A stretch of DNA of 64,000 nt from Hsuehochloa calcarea (GCA_036346395.1 CM070604.1:34933662-34997661); one strand, 5' to 3'; positions 34,513-47,684 are shown, counted from the stretch's first letter. The notes: a model not told the origin generated them from the letters alone. Made by a program: numbers and translations.

Positions 34513-36478
34513 TGTAACACCCTGGCTATTCGGAAGCCAAGATGCTACCAAAAGTTTCATCATACACTTCATTTGCGGAACTATTAATCAATTTGCACCA
34601 AAATTAAATTTTCAAGACAAAGTAACGAAGAGTATTTAACCGTTCAACCACATAATATAACCAACGAATTAAAATTACAGTTCATCTCTTTAACCAAATA
34701 ACTTAACAAAACATCTTTATAAATAAGTGAATCTTTGAGGTGTGTGAAACGTGCTTGGACTACGCCCTCCCGCTAGCAACTATATCATCATGGATCACCT
34801 AAAAAAATAAACACAGGAAAACAAGGGTGAGTCGAAACTCAGCAAGCACAACATCAATCTCACAGTGTACAAAGGAACAAATCAATAATCAAGACAGTAG
34901 AACAAATCTTCCACGAATCTGTGAAACTGCATAGTATGAATGCATACATGGAATGAAAAATGGACCTCTCAATCACAGATATCTGCAGGTATAACGAGTG
35001 ATACACCCGTCGGTGTTCACTTAAGCCCGTACTTAACAAAGTACGGGGACCCAATCACCGTTTGAAGAACGTTTCATACGGGTGTCCGAGTTGCCACATT
35101 AGAATGGTGGTCAACGCTACCCACATTGGAATGGTGGGTCTCATATGCCCATATTGGACTGATGGGACTTTTAAGTTTCCACTCCCGTGGACGGCAGGAA
35201 TCAAATCCATGGCCAAAATGAAAGTCATGCAACGAAATCTTATCACATCATAATGAAGAATAATACAGGCATGCAAACATGAATAGCCAATCTAGCAACT
35301 CATCCACACATTTTTATCAATCTTCAATATGATAAGATAAGGTACTTGCCTTCCGTGCTGCGACGTACTAGGAAGCAATGAAGGTGTCCTTCCACCCACC
35401 GCCTCACCGCCTACACAAGCATTTACACAGAATAAGGATAACAAAGTATGACGTATCTACATGCGCTCTACCATACCTTCTAACCATCCCACAGAACCGT
35501 AGGTTCAATTTGACAACTTCGCCCAAAAGGCTGGGTTACTACTCTGCTGGCAATTGTACGAGAAAATTCACAATTAAATATCTGTAACTCGTAAAGACCT
35601 GAAACTAGTGCTCAGCTAATCCTAACGAACCAGGCTACGAAATTTTAGTTGGCGGGATCCTCTGATTCGGCAAAAACAGAGGACCAAACTGCCCAAGAAG
35701 ACACCGACAGAAATCTATCTAGATTTCAGAACAGTGGTAACGAAAAGCCTGTAACTTTCAGTCTACTGATCCTATGGAGATGATCTTTATCAATCTGGAA
35801 TCATGGCGAAATTATATTTATAAACCTATTTGGGTGGCCTGTCTGAATCTGGCTCTAACTTGAACAAAACCGAAGAGCAACCGACAGTCTCCAAAGTCTC
35901 TGACAGACAGAGTAGTGTGCGGTTAAAAATTCATAACTTCTAAACCACAGTGTGGAATCCCGTGATATCGGTGCCAAAAGAAAGATTACGAAACCAGGAA
36001 CATAACTCTAGCGGATGTTGTCCTGAGATTCGGCTTCTAAAGGCCTTCAATCTGCCGCACAACCCACTGCACTATTCTGGACAGATCTTAATTCGCAGAC
36101 TGAACCAACCCAATTGAACAATTAAGCAACTAAACTAATACAAACAGCGAATCAGGAATTTCGTTACCCTTGAAGACCCGTAAAACGATGAAGATCAAGT
36201 GCCAAAACTGGATGGGAGGCGCCGGGAGAGGAGGTGGAAAGGGGGAGGGGCGGCGGCTCAAGGGGTTGGGGGGGCCGGCGGCTAGGGTTGGGGGGAGGGG
36301 CGCCTCCCCCCTTTAAGTGGCTGGCTCCTCCCTCTTGGGCCAGCTTGGGTCGCAGCCCGCGGCCCAGGTTGGCGAAGATTTGCGGATCTCCCCTCCAAAA
36401 ACTAATTTTTCTGATTTAAACCCCGTCTTTTACTCCTTCGGCCTTCTATACTTACTGATTGCGATTCGGGATATTACA
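34513..36478 (-). repeat. G2 5' LTR
   Basis: The 1966-bp copy shows the donor-like site (GT at 36166-36167), the acceptor-like site (AG at 34799-34800) and the perfect CCCGTACTT/AAGTACGGG stem at 35026-35047. The 3' copy has one mismatch in that stem. Confidence 0.92.
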
Positions 36479-36674
36479 ATATCAAAATTTGCATTGCAAC
36501 ATTACAACACTTTTATTTACATATTACCAACACTTGTATATGTGTTGTCACATACCTTAGCAACGGCCTTAATGGAAACACATACTAAATGCATTGCTAT
36601 AGACCCTAACAACATTTATTTGGACTTCTACCAACACATATATGTATTGCTAAAGGGGTGTTCATGTTGTAGTG

Positions 36675-38450
36675 ATATCACATCCATACATTCACATGTA
36701 CAAAAAAAGTAAAGCAAAACGAGTACATCACTTAAGCGATTACAATATTTACATCACAAGGGCCAACTAGCCAAATAAAAACATAAGTACCAGAAATAGC
36801 AGAGTAACAGCGGAAGCAAAATATGTAATAGGTCTAAAAATTTTCAGCGGCGTGCTCATTCAATCCGTCAGGCAACCGACAAGAGACAAGTCCTAGAAAG
36901 ACCCGTCACCGAACCCATCTGTTTTGGGTGCGAGGAAGACATCGTCTGACGTAAGCTCGGCCTCATACTCTAAACAATAATTTTAACTACAAGTACTCTA
37001 TAAGACTTGTAGTGTATCATAAAATTTATATAAATGCAAATCTAACAAGACATGAGGCTCTTTACTACAAGTAGTTTTCAGTAATAAGTAAATTTTGTTT
37101 GCAATATCAATACGTAGTATCTTACAACGGAAGTTTAAAGAGTAGTTAAGTAGATAAAGGATAACTAGTAAGTAATTGAATGAATAACAATAACAACTCG
37201 CAACCCTCGGCTACGAACATGGCATTCAACTCAAATGTAAGTCAACAAATCATTCCCTCATTTTCCAACAAGAAACATTTTTGTGAAAATAAGGACTATA
37301 CCCATCAAAATTGCACTTAGCACGCTCCGCGAGCATGACTATTTAAATAGATTTTACACACTGCAGAGGTGTACAACTTTACCCACAGTACATGAATTCT
37401 CTAGTTTGTTTGGCATCCGTCGATACTACTACTCACTACCTTTGGTAAGCTGTCTAGAGCACGTATCGAAGTATTTACATCAGCTAGTCCTAGCCCTTGC
37501 ACTAGCCCAGCGAATGAACACCCTCACTTCGCCCGGGTACACCCTCGTCAAGTGAGGCATTCGTTGTTGTGTTGAAAGTCTTTGTGCCCAACACCTCGGT
37601 GAAAGGGCCCCTTCGGACATGCCTACACCGGTCATGCCCTCACTACTGCGGTCTACTAATGTCCAAGGCTAGTTTTCAATTACGTAATTAGCTAATATCA
37701 TCCCATACCAGCACATATAGTTGTATTCTTAGGATTAGATAGGACTTGTTGGCGCTCGGTCCTTAATTCACCCGGGCGAGGATTTTTTCCTATCTACTTG
37801 TGAGACTCCTCTCTCACACTTCTCATAATATAATATAACTCGCCTGCATCGAAATATAGGTTTTTCATTTTTTTTATTCAACGTACTAAAGGTAGACCCA
37901 TCTGGAAATTCTTTTCAAATCTCGCAAACCCATGTTTACATATCATCTTTTTACAAGTTTTAGAGAAGACTATCGCCCTATTAAGAATTTGTGCGTTCTT
38001 TGCACTTAAAACTACCAAATTAACATTATCTATTACCTAAACCATATCCTAATGGCTACAACAGTAAGAGAATCAATATTTCAAGGAGGTTTATGCTTCG
38101 AATAGGATTTAGAACTACTGATATCGCAACGTAGCAATTTTACAACAAACATAAACGCATGCATAAAAGATTTTTCAAAAAGAAGTACAATAATTAAAAT
38201 AGTAGGATCAACAAGGTCAAAGGGGTTGCTTGCCTTGCTCTCGTTGTTCTTAATCGGAGAATAGATGGTCGTCGAAAATATCATTTGAATAATCGACGTC
38301 TAATCAAAAGAGTCAGACACAAATTAAACAGGGTAAAATAATTTCAACAGGAACCAAATACAAATATTTTTTTTCATATTTAGGTAGAGCATGATGTAAT
38401 ATGAATTTAGAAAAAAGAATCAACTCATTTGGAGTTTTATGAAAAAAATA
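36675..38450 (-). repeat. Degenerate gypsy LTR related to G1
   Basis: CTAGTTTGTTTGGCATCCGT then CGATAC with a nearby CTGTCTAGAGCACGT (37400-37460) and GGATCAACAAGGTCAAAGG (38208) match the G1 LTR landmarks in order and orientation. Ends are not definable and divergence is high, so it is much older than G1. Confidence 0.55.
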
Positions 38451-39114
38451 TATTAAAATTTCAATTTGGTTCGGTTTGAAAATTCCAGAGAAAAAGAAAA
38501 GATGACGTCAAAAGTGTATTTTCCATGGTTTATGCTTTCCACAGAGAAAGTGTATTCTTTTCTAGGTTCTACTAATGCATATTATCCTCAGAACTAAAAG
38601 CGGGTTTTCTATTTTCTTCTGATTTCCATTAATAGTACATGTGGGGCCTACTTGTTGTGGATACAGGTAAGTTACACTAGCTAGTAATTCAAAAATTCTA
38701 CCACATAAATCAAGATACCATGCAAACAAGAGATCATAGATTGTTACTACTAGACGTGCAGTGTAGCGAAAGACAAGTTGGAACAGCCCGATCCAACATT
38801 GAGCGTGTCGATGTAGTGGTCGTAGTCGATTGTCCAGCATTCTCGGTGTCGATCGTCTCCTCTAAAAACCGATCATTTCCCTTGTGAAGTCGTGGATCGT
38901 CCATTAGCGCAACAGCAACCGCAGTAGTGCCTCTACGGTATCCACACGTTCGGGGATGGAATACCGTACGCCAGTGTGCTAGTACCAACTCGCACGGTAG
39001 GGCTCTCAAGAAGATGGCGACTAGGGTTTTTGGTGGAGCAACTCACATTCTCTATCGTATATTCCAATATCCTAATGCTTCTTCTATATATAGAGAGTCC
39101 AAGACGGATCCTAT
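38451..39114. other. Unassigned DNA with a TATATATAG word
   Basis: CTAGGGTTTTTGG (39023) and CTTCTATATATAGAGAG (39081) resemble a small LTR or promoter end, and the sequence continues beyond the solo LTR at 57314. No coding domain. It may be an old copia LTR. Confidence 0.3.
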
Positions 39115-40110
39115 TGTAACACCCTGGCTATTCGGAAGCCAAGATGTTACTTAAAAAGAACTAACATGCAATCAAATTACGGAAGAACTTAAACTGTAAC
39201 TCCTCTAAGTACATGAAGAGACCAACTTTAATAGAAGCATGGCAGGAATTAAGACTGAATACATCAGAATATGATCAAAGAGTAATTTAAAGAACTACTC
39301 GCAGCATCTAACAAACGAAGTAACCTTCAGTCTTCTACTTATTTATTACAGTTTGTCAATTAACAAATGAAAGACATAATCGAATGTAATCAATGAAGAG
39401 GAATAATAGTGATCTGAGTGAAATGTGCTTGTCTAATCCCTCCCAACAAAGCCATCATCAACGTTCACCTAAATAAAGACAGAAAACAAGAATGAGTCGA
39501 AACTCAACAACTACTATACACAATTGAACATACAAGGTTATGAACCAGCCAATCTCAATACGAATTATGAACAATTCTCGGAACACATACATGAATGAAT
39601 GGAATGAAAGAATGTATTGAAGGAATGGACTACTTAACAACTCAAACCATCGGTGTTCACTTAAGCCCGTACTTAACAAAGTTCGGGGACCCAAATACCG
39701 TATGAAGAACGTTTCATACGGGTGTCCAAGATTACCCACATTGGAGTGGTGGGACTTACATGCCCATACTGGAATTGATGGGTCTTTTGATTTTCCACTC
39801 CCGTGGTCACAATGAAAACATGGCATGAATAGAATGGATGACACGAAATGAACTTGAATCACATACCATTGAAGAATAATACTCAGCATATGAATATGTC
39901 TAGCAAGCCTAGCATTAAATCCACAATCAATCATCCACATTCATTAACATCAAACAAAGTACTTGCCTTCCGCGTTGTGACGTGTTCGGAGGCAACGAAC
40001 GTGCGCCTCCACTCACCGCCTCACCGCCTACACAAACATATATTCAGGATAAGGATAACAAGGGTTGACACAGCCACAAGTGTCTTACCCTAACCCTCTA
40101 ACCATCCAAT

Positions 40111-42250
40111 TGTAACACCCTGACTATAAGGAAGTCAAGATGTCACCTACATCCACTACTCTTCAATTGAATAACATCAAAACACATGATAAGATGAAGC
40201 AAGTATTAAGATTATACGGAAACAAATATTCATCATCAAGTTTTAATCAACGAAATGGAAGTAAACAATTCAGAAAGATAAGGTAAACAAGGCCATGATG
40301 GCTTATTACAATGCAACACAAGTCATAATTAACGACATTAAAAGTCGTCAAATTGTTTGATATATGGTAGTGAGTGCAACGTGATGAACTACCCTCCACA
40401 AGATCAATCTTCCTTGTCATTTACCTAAATAAGACAATAAAGCAAGAATGAGCCAAAGACTCAGCAAGCAACTGTATATAACAACCAAACATACTATGAA
40501 CAATATATCACAATCCTAATTGGAACATTTACTGAAAACGGATTTATGAATGGATGAAGTGGAATGGTGCATTGAAGGAAATGGACATATTTCAGCATAT
40601 ACCGGTATAGCGAGTGAATCACCCGTCGGTGTTCACTTAGAGTAATCGTATGAAGAACGTTTCATACGATCGTCCAACGTGGCCCACATTGGAATGGTGG
40701 ACTCACGTAACGTGGCCCACATTGGAATGGTGGACTCACGTACCCATACTGGAATTGATGGGATTTCCAAGTGCCCATACTGGAATTGATGGGTCTTACA
40801 AAAGTAATGTATGCATGTCATGATGAGATCTCATGTCAATATTGAATAGTACTCATAAATGAAAAGAACACATGGCATTCATCTACAAATACGAACAAAT
40901 ATAATCATTCATTCACGCATCATACATGGCATCAATCATAGAATACAAATTACTTGCCTGCCGCGCTGCAACGGGTTAGGAGGTAATTGAGATACCCCTC
41001 CACTCACCGCTTCACCGCCTACAATATAAAATAATCGAAATGAGGGCAAACTAATATGGCAATGCTACACGTGTCCTCCCTCAATCTCTAGTCAAACTAA
41101 CCAAATAAAAGTTCAATTTGATCAATTTACCCAAACATTTCAATTATCCCTAATCTGGCAGTTTTACTAGAAAATTCACCAATAAAAAACCGTAAGTCCA
41201 AAAGACCTGAAACCAGTGCTCAAATTTTCTTAACTTAACTGGCTACAAAACTCTAGTTGATGGTAAACTCTAATTCGGCCAATACAGAGGTCTAACCATC
41301 CAATTAAAAAACTTTAACTGCAGTCTTCCCAGAATTCAGAACAGCCCTAAAGAAAAGGCTCTAACTTTTAAACCAATGATCCAAATAAAGTGATTTTTAT
41401 CAGCCTGGAAATATGGTGAAATTATCTTTATAAAACTAGTTGGGTGGCCGACCTGATTCTGACTCTAACTAGATCAAAACCTAGGTGCAACCGACTATAC
41501 CCAACATTTCTGACAGACAGACCAGTACGTAGTAAAACAGTCATAACTTTTAATCTACTGGGTGAACATTCGTGATCCAGGTGCCAAAAGAAATCTAATG
41601 AAATAAGGAACAAATCTCTAGAAGGCGAAGACATCCAATTCTGCCTCTAAGACACCCAAAACCGAGTTACAACATTCTGTACCGAATCAATCTACTGACA
41701 GAGATTAAGCGATACTACCAAAATCATTGAATCGACAACTCTAACGCAATCAAACAGCGATGGGGTCTCTCGTTACCCTTGTAGACCCGAAGAACGACGA
41801 GGATCAACTTCCCGAAGACGTTTCCTCTCCTTCTTTGGCCGGCCCCAACTCCACGACCCCGAGTGGATTGCAAACGCCCGGCGGAGGAAGAAACGAAGGT
41901 GTACACGTGGAAGACCGGGGGGTGCAACTCCGGGGATCACCAATGGCAGCCACCAATGGGGAGGAGGCGCCTAGGAGGAGGGGGTGCCGAGTGGGGAGGA
42001 AATGGGGCGGCTCAAGGGGAGGAGGGCGGCTCAAGGGGAGGAAGGGAGGCACTAGGGTTTGGGGGAAGTGGTGCCCCCTTTGGCGGCCCTACATGGGCCG
42101 GCCGCCCACTTGGGCCACAGGTCGCGAATCGCGCCCAGGTTGCTAACAATAATGTATACCCCCCCGACGATTGGAATTTTCCGACGAAAACAATTTCTTT
42201 TACTCTCTCCGACCTCTTTCTTTTTACCGAACCATTTCTGGAGTATTACA
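40111..42250 (-). repeat. G3 3' LTR
   Basis: The 2140-bp copy has two tandem duplications in the hairpin block (about 40670-40795): a CGTGGCCCACATTGGAATGG unit and a CCCATACTGGAATTGATGGG unit, each twice. Donor-like GT at 41775-41776, acceptor-like AG at 40425-40426. Confidence 0.92.
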
Positions 42251-42264
42251 GTCTACCCCCCTTA
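42251..42264 (-). other. G3 polypurine tract
   Basis: The minus strand reads AAGGGGGGTAGAC next to the 3' LTR. Confidence 0.82.
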
Positions 42265-42329
42265 ACAGGATTCGACCTCGAATCTATTCAACGATCCAAC
42301 AGGAAGAAATAAATACCGGAAATTACAAC

Positions 42330-43369
42330 TTAAACAATTTACCTTAATCGAACAAGTCAGGGTAATGATCTCGCATGCGGGACTTCAACTCCCAAGTGGC
42401 CTCTCTCTCTTAGTCTGATGAGACCAAAGAACTTTGGCAAATTTCAGGGTTTTATTCCTCAGAACCTTTCTGATTCTTCTAAAATCTTTACTGACCGGGA
42501 CTCGAAGGTAAGGTCTTGCTTGACAATCAAAGGCTCCAAAGGAATGACATGATCTGGGTCTCTCAGAAACTTTCTCAGCATCGAAACATGAAACACGTTG
42601 TGAACCCCACTCATAGAATCGGGAAGGTCCAAACGGTACGCTAGCTTTCCAATTCGTGCCACGATTGGGAAGGGTCCAACATACCTTGGACTAAGCTCCC
42701 CTTTGGTGCCGAAACGCACTACGCCTTTAGATGGCGATACTCTCAACAGAACTTCATTTCCCACCTCGAATTCCAAATCTCGTCTTCTAACATCAGCGTA
42801 GCTCTTCTGTCGGCTTTGGGCAGCCAACAAATTCTGCCTAACCTCTGCCACTCTAGCCACTGTCTGCTGAACCCAGTCGGGACCCAAGACTGCCCGCTCT
42901 CCAACCTCATCCCAGCACAACAGGGACCTGCACTTACGCCCATAAAGAACCTCGTATGGTGCAGCTCGAATACTGGAATGATAACTGTTGTTATAAGCAA
43001 ACTCTGCCAAGGCTAAATGCTCTTCCCAATTCCCTTTCCAGGATAAAACACAACACCTGAGCATGTCTTCTAATGTCTGAATGGTGCGCTCAGACTGTCC
43101 ATCTGTTTGGGGATGAAAGGCTGTGCTAAGACGGAGTTGTGTGCCCAATGCACTCTGCAAACTTTCCCAGAATTTGGAAACGAACTTGGCATCTCGATCA
43201 GAAACAATGGTCTTTGGCACTCCGTGCAAACGCACAATTTCTCGTACATAAAGAGGAGCCAAATCGCTTGCCGAATTGGTTGTACGAATAGGAATGAAAT
43301 GTGCAGACTTACTGAACCGGTCCACAATTACCCAAATAGCATCCTTTCCCCGCTGCGTGCGAGGTAAAC
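42330..43369 (-). pseudogene. G3 integrase core and chromodomain, truncated
   Basis: One long frame (to 42459) reads RTQRGKDAIWVIVDRFSKSA, PLYVREIVRLHGVPKTIVSD with Asp, HPQTDGQSERTIQ with Glu, YNNSYHSSIRAAPYEVLYG, RFGTKGELSPRYVGPFP and SGVHNVFHVSMLRKFL. The chromodomain end (KVLWSHQ, REATWEL, YPDLF) lies below 42459 in another frame. The N-terminal zinc domain and first Asp are missing because the G3 sequence is cut at about 43369, where G5 begins. Confidence 0.9.
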
Positions 43370-44046
43370 AGATGCAAGCTATGAATAACCAGAGCAACAA
43401 CAATCAGCATCACAATGGAGCCCCAGTTGCTCATGGTCACAATGGATCATCCAAGTTGGCGGAGTTTATGAGGACTCGTCCACCAACTTTTTCGGACATG
43501 TCTCACCAAGAGAAGCCGATGATTGGCTTCGTGTTATTGAGAGAAAATCGCGATCAATCAATGCAATGATCATGAAAAGTTACATCGCCTCTCACGGATG
43601 GAAGGCATTGTTTGCCGAATGGTGGGAAAACTTCGTGCAGCCGCATGGAACGCCGCAAGATATTACTTGGGAAGAGTTCACAATCGCTTTTCGCCAAGAT
43701 CATGTACCGAAGGAATCATGGATCCAAGAAGGATGAATTTCGTGCTCTCAAGCAAGGAGGAATGTCGATGATCGACTACCTCAACAAATTCTCTCAACTT
43801 GCTCGATATCTTTGCAGAAGATGTCGCCACCGACAAGGCTCGTCGAGTCGTTTTACGAAAGGATTGAACATCGGACTTCAAGTCAACTTGATCGCCCACA
43901 CCTTTCCCGATTTTCAAGAGTTGATCAACAAGGCTTTGATTCTAGAGGATAAGCGCAAGGAATTGGAAGATCATCGTAGCGCGAATGGCTCGGCAAGGAA
44001 GTCACCAACCCCACCGAGGGCAAGAATGATTCCACCGCAGCTTTAG
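43370..44046 (+). pseudogene. G5 gag, 5'-truncated
   Basis: The frame from 43378 reads SSKLAEFMRTRPPTFSDMSH, matching the FLRTHPPTF start of G1 gag. After a stop, shifted frames give EWWENFVQPHGTPQDITWEE with the WW motif, then KKDEFRALKQGGMSMIDYLN and KFSQLARY, and LEDKRKELEDHR. The zinc knuckle region near 44190-44230 (CPQNGT-like) is shifted. Confidence 0.83.
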
Positions 44047-44930
44047 CCGTTTTCCACCACGCACTCGCGGACCACCGCACCAACTTCAAGACTCGCCCGA
44101 TTGCTCGTAACTTCCGCAACCCCGCACTACCAACCCCAATCCAAAGAAGAAACCCACGTAATACAACCGAGTTTGCTTTACAGCCGTCGGCGGGGCATTT
44201 CGCCAACCGATGCCCGCAGAATGGGACTATCACTCAAGTGCGCTTCAACCTTGGGAACACACCACCAAGACGCCAAGATACAAGGCAACCATCAAGGAAC
44301 TTCTCAAGCTACGGTCAATCCGGAGGAGCACCGCCATCGGTGGTCGAGGCCGTGTCAACCACGTCACTCTAGAAGGAGCCCAAGAAGCACCGACGTTGTC
44401 TTGGGTAAGTTCCTAGTAAATTCAAGACCGTGATTCCTGCTTGATTACGGAGCTTCGCATTCGTTTGTTTCGGAATTTTGCAACTAAGAACAAATTGGAA
44501 GTTATGCATCTTAAGCATACTCTGTTAGTCCAATCGCTGGAGCGAGCTAAGTTCTAAAGTTGGATGTTTAGGAGCTAGGCTACTCATAGTCGGAGTTGAG
44601 TTTCTAGCCAACCTAATAGTTCTGACACTCGGACCATAGATGTCATCCTTGGTATGGATTGGTTATCCAAACATAAAGCGATGCTAGATTGTGGCCGAAG
44701 AGCCGTGACAATTGAGTATACCACAGGAAAGAAAGTAGAATTTCTAGCCACCTCAGTACGTGATGGACATTTGGTAGTCAACGATCGAAGATAGTTTCTT
44801 TGGAAGACGTACAGTAGTCGAGATTACCCGATGTATTTCGGAAGAGTTACGGGAATGCCACCGGACCGTGACATTGAGTTTGTCATCGATCTAGTGCCGA
44901 AACAGCACCAATTTCAAGAGACCCTATCGG
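44047..44930 (+). pseudogene. G5 gag end and protease remnant
   Basis: LLDYGASHSFVS-like text near 44440-44475 corresponds to the DSGA region of the protease. DVILGMDWLSKHKAMLDCGR near 44641-44700 is its C-terminal side, and DIEFVIDLVP-like text near 44870 leads to RT. Frames shift several times. The Asp of D-S-G-A is readable only as DYGA, so the active site cannot be confirmed. Confidence 0.65.
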
Positions 44931-45600
44931 ATGCCAGTCGATGAACTTGTGGAAATGAAGAAACAGATAGAAGAACTACTGGAGAAAGGTTTTGTAAGAC
45001 CTAGTTCGTCGCCATGGGGAGCACCATTTTTGTTCGTCAAGAAGAAAGATGGAAGTATGAGAATGTGTATCGATTATCGTTCTCTCAACGAAGTCACCAT
45101 AAAGAACAAGTACCCATTGCCCAGAATAGATGACTTGTTCGACCAGATGAAAGGAGCCGGAGTATTCTCCAAGATCGATCTACGATCAGGTTACCATCAG
45201 TTGAAGATTTGTCCTAAGGATGTACCAAAGACCGCTTTCTCAACCCGGTATGGACATTATGAGTTTCTAGTCATGTCTTTTGGATTGACTAATGCCCCTG
45301 CCTATTTCATGAACATGATGAACAAAGTATTCATGGAATATTTGGATAAGTTCGTGGTAGTATTCATTGATGATATTTTGGTATACTCAAAGTCGGAAGA
45401 AGAACATACGTAACATTTGAGATTAATCCTAGAAAGCTCGAGAGGACATCGGTTGTATGCCAAGTTTAGCAAGTGTGACTTTTGGAAGAAGAAAGTTGAT
45501 TTTCTCGGTCATGTAATGACAAATAAGGAGTAGCAATGTGATTGACCGGAAAGGTTAAAGCCGTAATGAATTGGGAGCGGCCCAAGACGCGGTTACTCAA
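44931..45600 (+). pseudogene. G5 reverse transcriptase
   Basis: An uninterrupted frame at 44931-45413 has SSPWGAPFLFVKKKDGSM, CIDYRSLNEVTIKNKYPLPR, VFSKIDLRSGYHQLKI, KTAFSTRYGHYEF, MSFGLTNAPAYFMNMMN and VVVFIDDILVYSKSEEE. It then stops, and the connection to FLGH continues in shifted frames to about 45600. The catalytic Asp residues are present. It is close to the G1 RT. Confidence 0.9.
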
Positions 45601-46140
45601 ATTGTAGTTTCTTGGGAATGGCAGGATATTATCGCCGTTTCATTGAAGGATTCTCAACGATTGCTAAGCCTCTTACGCAATTGTTGAAGAAAGAGAAGAA
45701 GTTTATTTGGACCCCAACTTGTGAAGAAAGTTTTCGAGAATTGAAGAAACGTTTGACTTCATTGATGCTAGTTTTGCTTGATATTAGTAAGGATTTTGAT
45801 ATCTCTTGTGATGCTTCGCGTCAAGGATTAGGATGTGTCCTTATGCAAGAAGGAAGAGCCGTAAACTATGCGTCAAGGCAATTAAGGCCTCATGAAGAGA
45901 ACTATCCTACCCATGATTTGGAATTAGCTGCCGTAGTGCATGCTTTGAAGATTTGGCGACATTATCTCATCGGTAATAGCTGTGAAGTCTACACAGATCA
46001 TAAGAGTCTGAAGTACATATTCACTCAGTCTGATTTGAACATGAGACGAGAAGATGGTGGAATTAATAAAGGATTATAATCTTGGAATCCATTACCATCC
46101 CGGTAAGGCCAATGTAGTTGCGGATGCACCGAGTCGTAAG
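45601..46140 (+). pseudogene. G5 RT connection and RNase H
   Basis: GMAGYYRRFIEGFSTIAKPL, FIWTPTCEESFRELKKRL, ISCDASRQGLGCVLMQEG (first Asp), ASRQLRPHEENYPTHDLELA with Glu, and CEVYTDHKSLKYIFTQSDLN with Asp follow in one frame to 46079. The last motif is shifted but readable as NVVADAPSRK, with Pro where relatives have Leu. Confidence 0.88.
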
Positions 46141-47684
46141 AGCTACCGCAATGCTCGAAGCAAAAGAGTTGTGTTCGTAACTTGGGAGGAATTCCGAAGC
46201 TACTGACTAGAAGTTGTTCGGAAGGATTTGTGGCGATTTGGAAGTGCAATCTACTCGGAGAAACAGATTCGTGAAGCCCAACCTAAGGATTACGAGTTTG
46301 CCGACCTCAAGAAGAAGATGGCGTAAGGAAAATTTAAAGACTTCACCGTGGATGATCGGGATATATTGTGGATCAATGGACGATCGTATGCGGATATTGA
46401 TGGTTTAAGACAACCGATTACAAGGAAGCCCATGACTCTAAGTATTCAATTCACCACGAAGCACTAAGATGTATCAGATGTTAAGAATAAGTTTTGGTGG
46501 CCAAACTTAAAGCGAGGCGTCGCGAGTTCGTTGCCTTATGCGACGTGTGTCGAAAGTAAAGGCCGAACATCGAGACCAGCAGGATTGCTACAACCGTGAA
46601 GATACCGTAATGGAAGTGGGAAGAGATCGGTATGGATTTTATTACGGATTACCCAAGACTCAATCAGTTATGATTCGATTTGGGTAATAGTGGATCGCTT
46701 GACTAAGGTTGCCCATTTCTTGCCATCAAAACCACTTACTCGTGAGACCGCTTGGCGGAATTGTATATGTCAAAAATCGTCGATCGCACGGTGTGCCTAA
46801 GAAGATAGTGTCGGATCGAGGATCTCAATTCACCTCTCGCTTTTGGCGAGTCTACATGAAGCCACAGGAACTCATCTAAATTTCATCTCGCTTATCATCC
46901 ACGCACGGATGGACAGATGAAAGAGTCAACCGATTTTAGAAGACATGTTAAGAGCCTGTGCCTTAGCTAATGCTACTAGTTGGGATAAAAGTTTGCCGTA
47001 TGCAGAATTCTCGTACAACAACAGCTTATCAAGCCGGTTTGCGAGATGTCACCATTTGAAGCTCAGACGGTCGTACTGCAGAACTCCGTTGAATTGGTCG
47101 AGACAATTTGACGTGTAGTGTTCGGGCCAGATATTATTCAGGAAGCCGAAGAACAAGTTGCTATGATCAGAGAAAGACTAAAGATAGCCCAGTCCAGGCA
47201 AAAGAGTTATGCCGATAATCGTCGTCGTGACCTTAGCTTTGAACCAGAGGATTTTGTGTATCTTGAGTTACTCCGCTCGAGGTGTTAAGAGATTCCACAC
47301 CAAAGGGAAGCTTGCTCCAAGGTATGTAGGTCCATTCAAGATTTTGGAACGCCGTGGAGAAGTTGCGTACCAGTTGGAGTTACCGCAGTCGTTAGCAGGA
47401 GTGCATGATGTCTTTCATGTCTCTCAGCTGAAGAAGTGTCTTCGTGTGCGGAAGAGCGGACCCGTTGGAGTCAATTGAATCAAGGAAGATCTCACATACA
47501 AAGAGCGACTGTCGAGATTTTGGATGTCGCAGAGCGCGCACTGAAGCAAGACCGTTCGTTTACGCAAAGTCCAGTGGAGTAACCACTCAGAAGGAGAAGC
47601 AATGTGGGAGCGTGAAGAAGAGTTAAAAGCCGAGTTCCCTAGCCTTTTCTCTAGCTAGCCTGAATCTCGGGGACGAGATTCGTT
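46141..47684 (+). pseudogene. G5 integrase remnant
   Basis: Fragments in all three frames include a zinc-domain part (MYQMLR, FWWPN-like), KVAHFL-type core start, HGVPKKIVSDRGSQFTSRFW with the second Asp, TDGQ-like text, KRFHTKGKLAPRYVGPFKIL and GVHDVFHVSQLKKCLRV. The frame breaks every few dozen codons, mostly by one or two bases. The final Glu region is disrupted. Confidence 0.78.

Larger units (their letters stand above)
27461..36478 (-). mobile_element. Gypsy G2 chromovirus (-), TSD ATATC
   Basis: The 9018-bp element has LTRs at 27461-29422 and 34513-36478 (TGTAACACCC to GATATTACA) and ATATC on both sides (27456-27460, 36479-36483). The minus-strand order is primer site, gag, protease, RT, RNase H, integrase, chromodomain-like end, purine tract. 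It is the best-preserved pol in the window but is disabled by two in-frame TGA codons and frameshifts. The first integrase Asp is also missing. Confidence 0.95.
27452..36674. mobile_element. Small CACTA-like element split by G2
   Basis: Removing G2 and one TSD copy joins 27452-27460 to 36484-36674, about 200 bp. The left end is CACTATATCAAAA and the right end, reversed, is CACTACAACATGAA. Both ends have TTAGCAA-type and ACCAACAC/GTGTTG words, like CACTA subterminal repeats. The flanking three bases (TGC and ATA) do not match, and the terminal repeats agree only partly, so this is tentative. Confidence 0.38.

Noticed and set aside
40670..40795. CRISPR-like repeat array
   Set aside because: Only two pairs of adjacent duplicates occur, inside plant LTRs, with no spacers or cas genes.
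41760..42312. Plus-strand frames in the G3 LTR (also 55672-56272 and 56678-57340)
   Set aside because: They run antisense through GC-rich LTR leader, share no domain, and change length between the two LTR copies by indels.
42459..43403. A distinct N-terminus on the G3 integrase frame
   Set aside because: The first 11-12 residues come from antisense reading of G5 sequence across the junction at 43369/43370, not from a fused gene.
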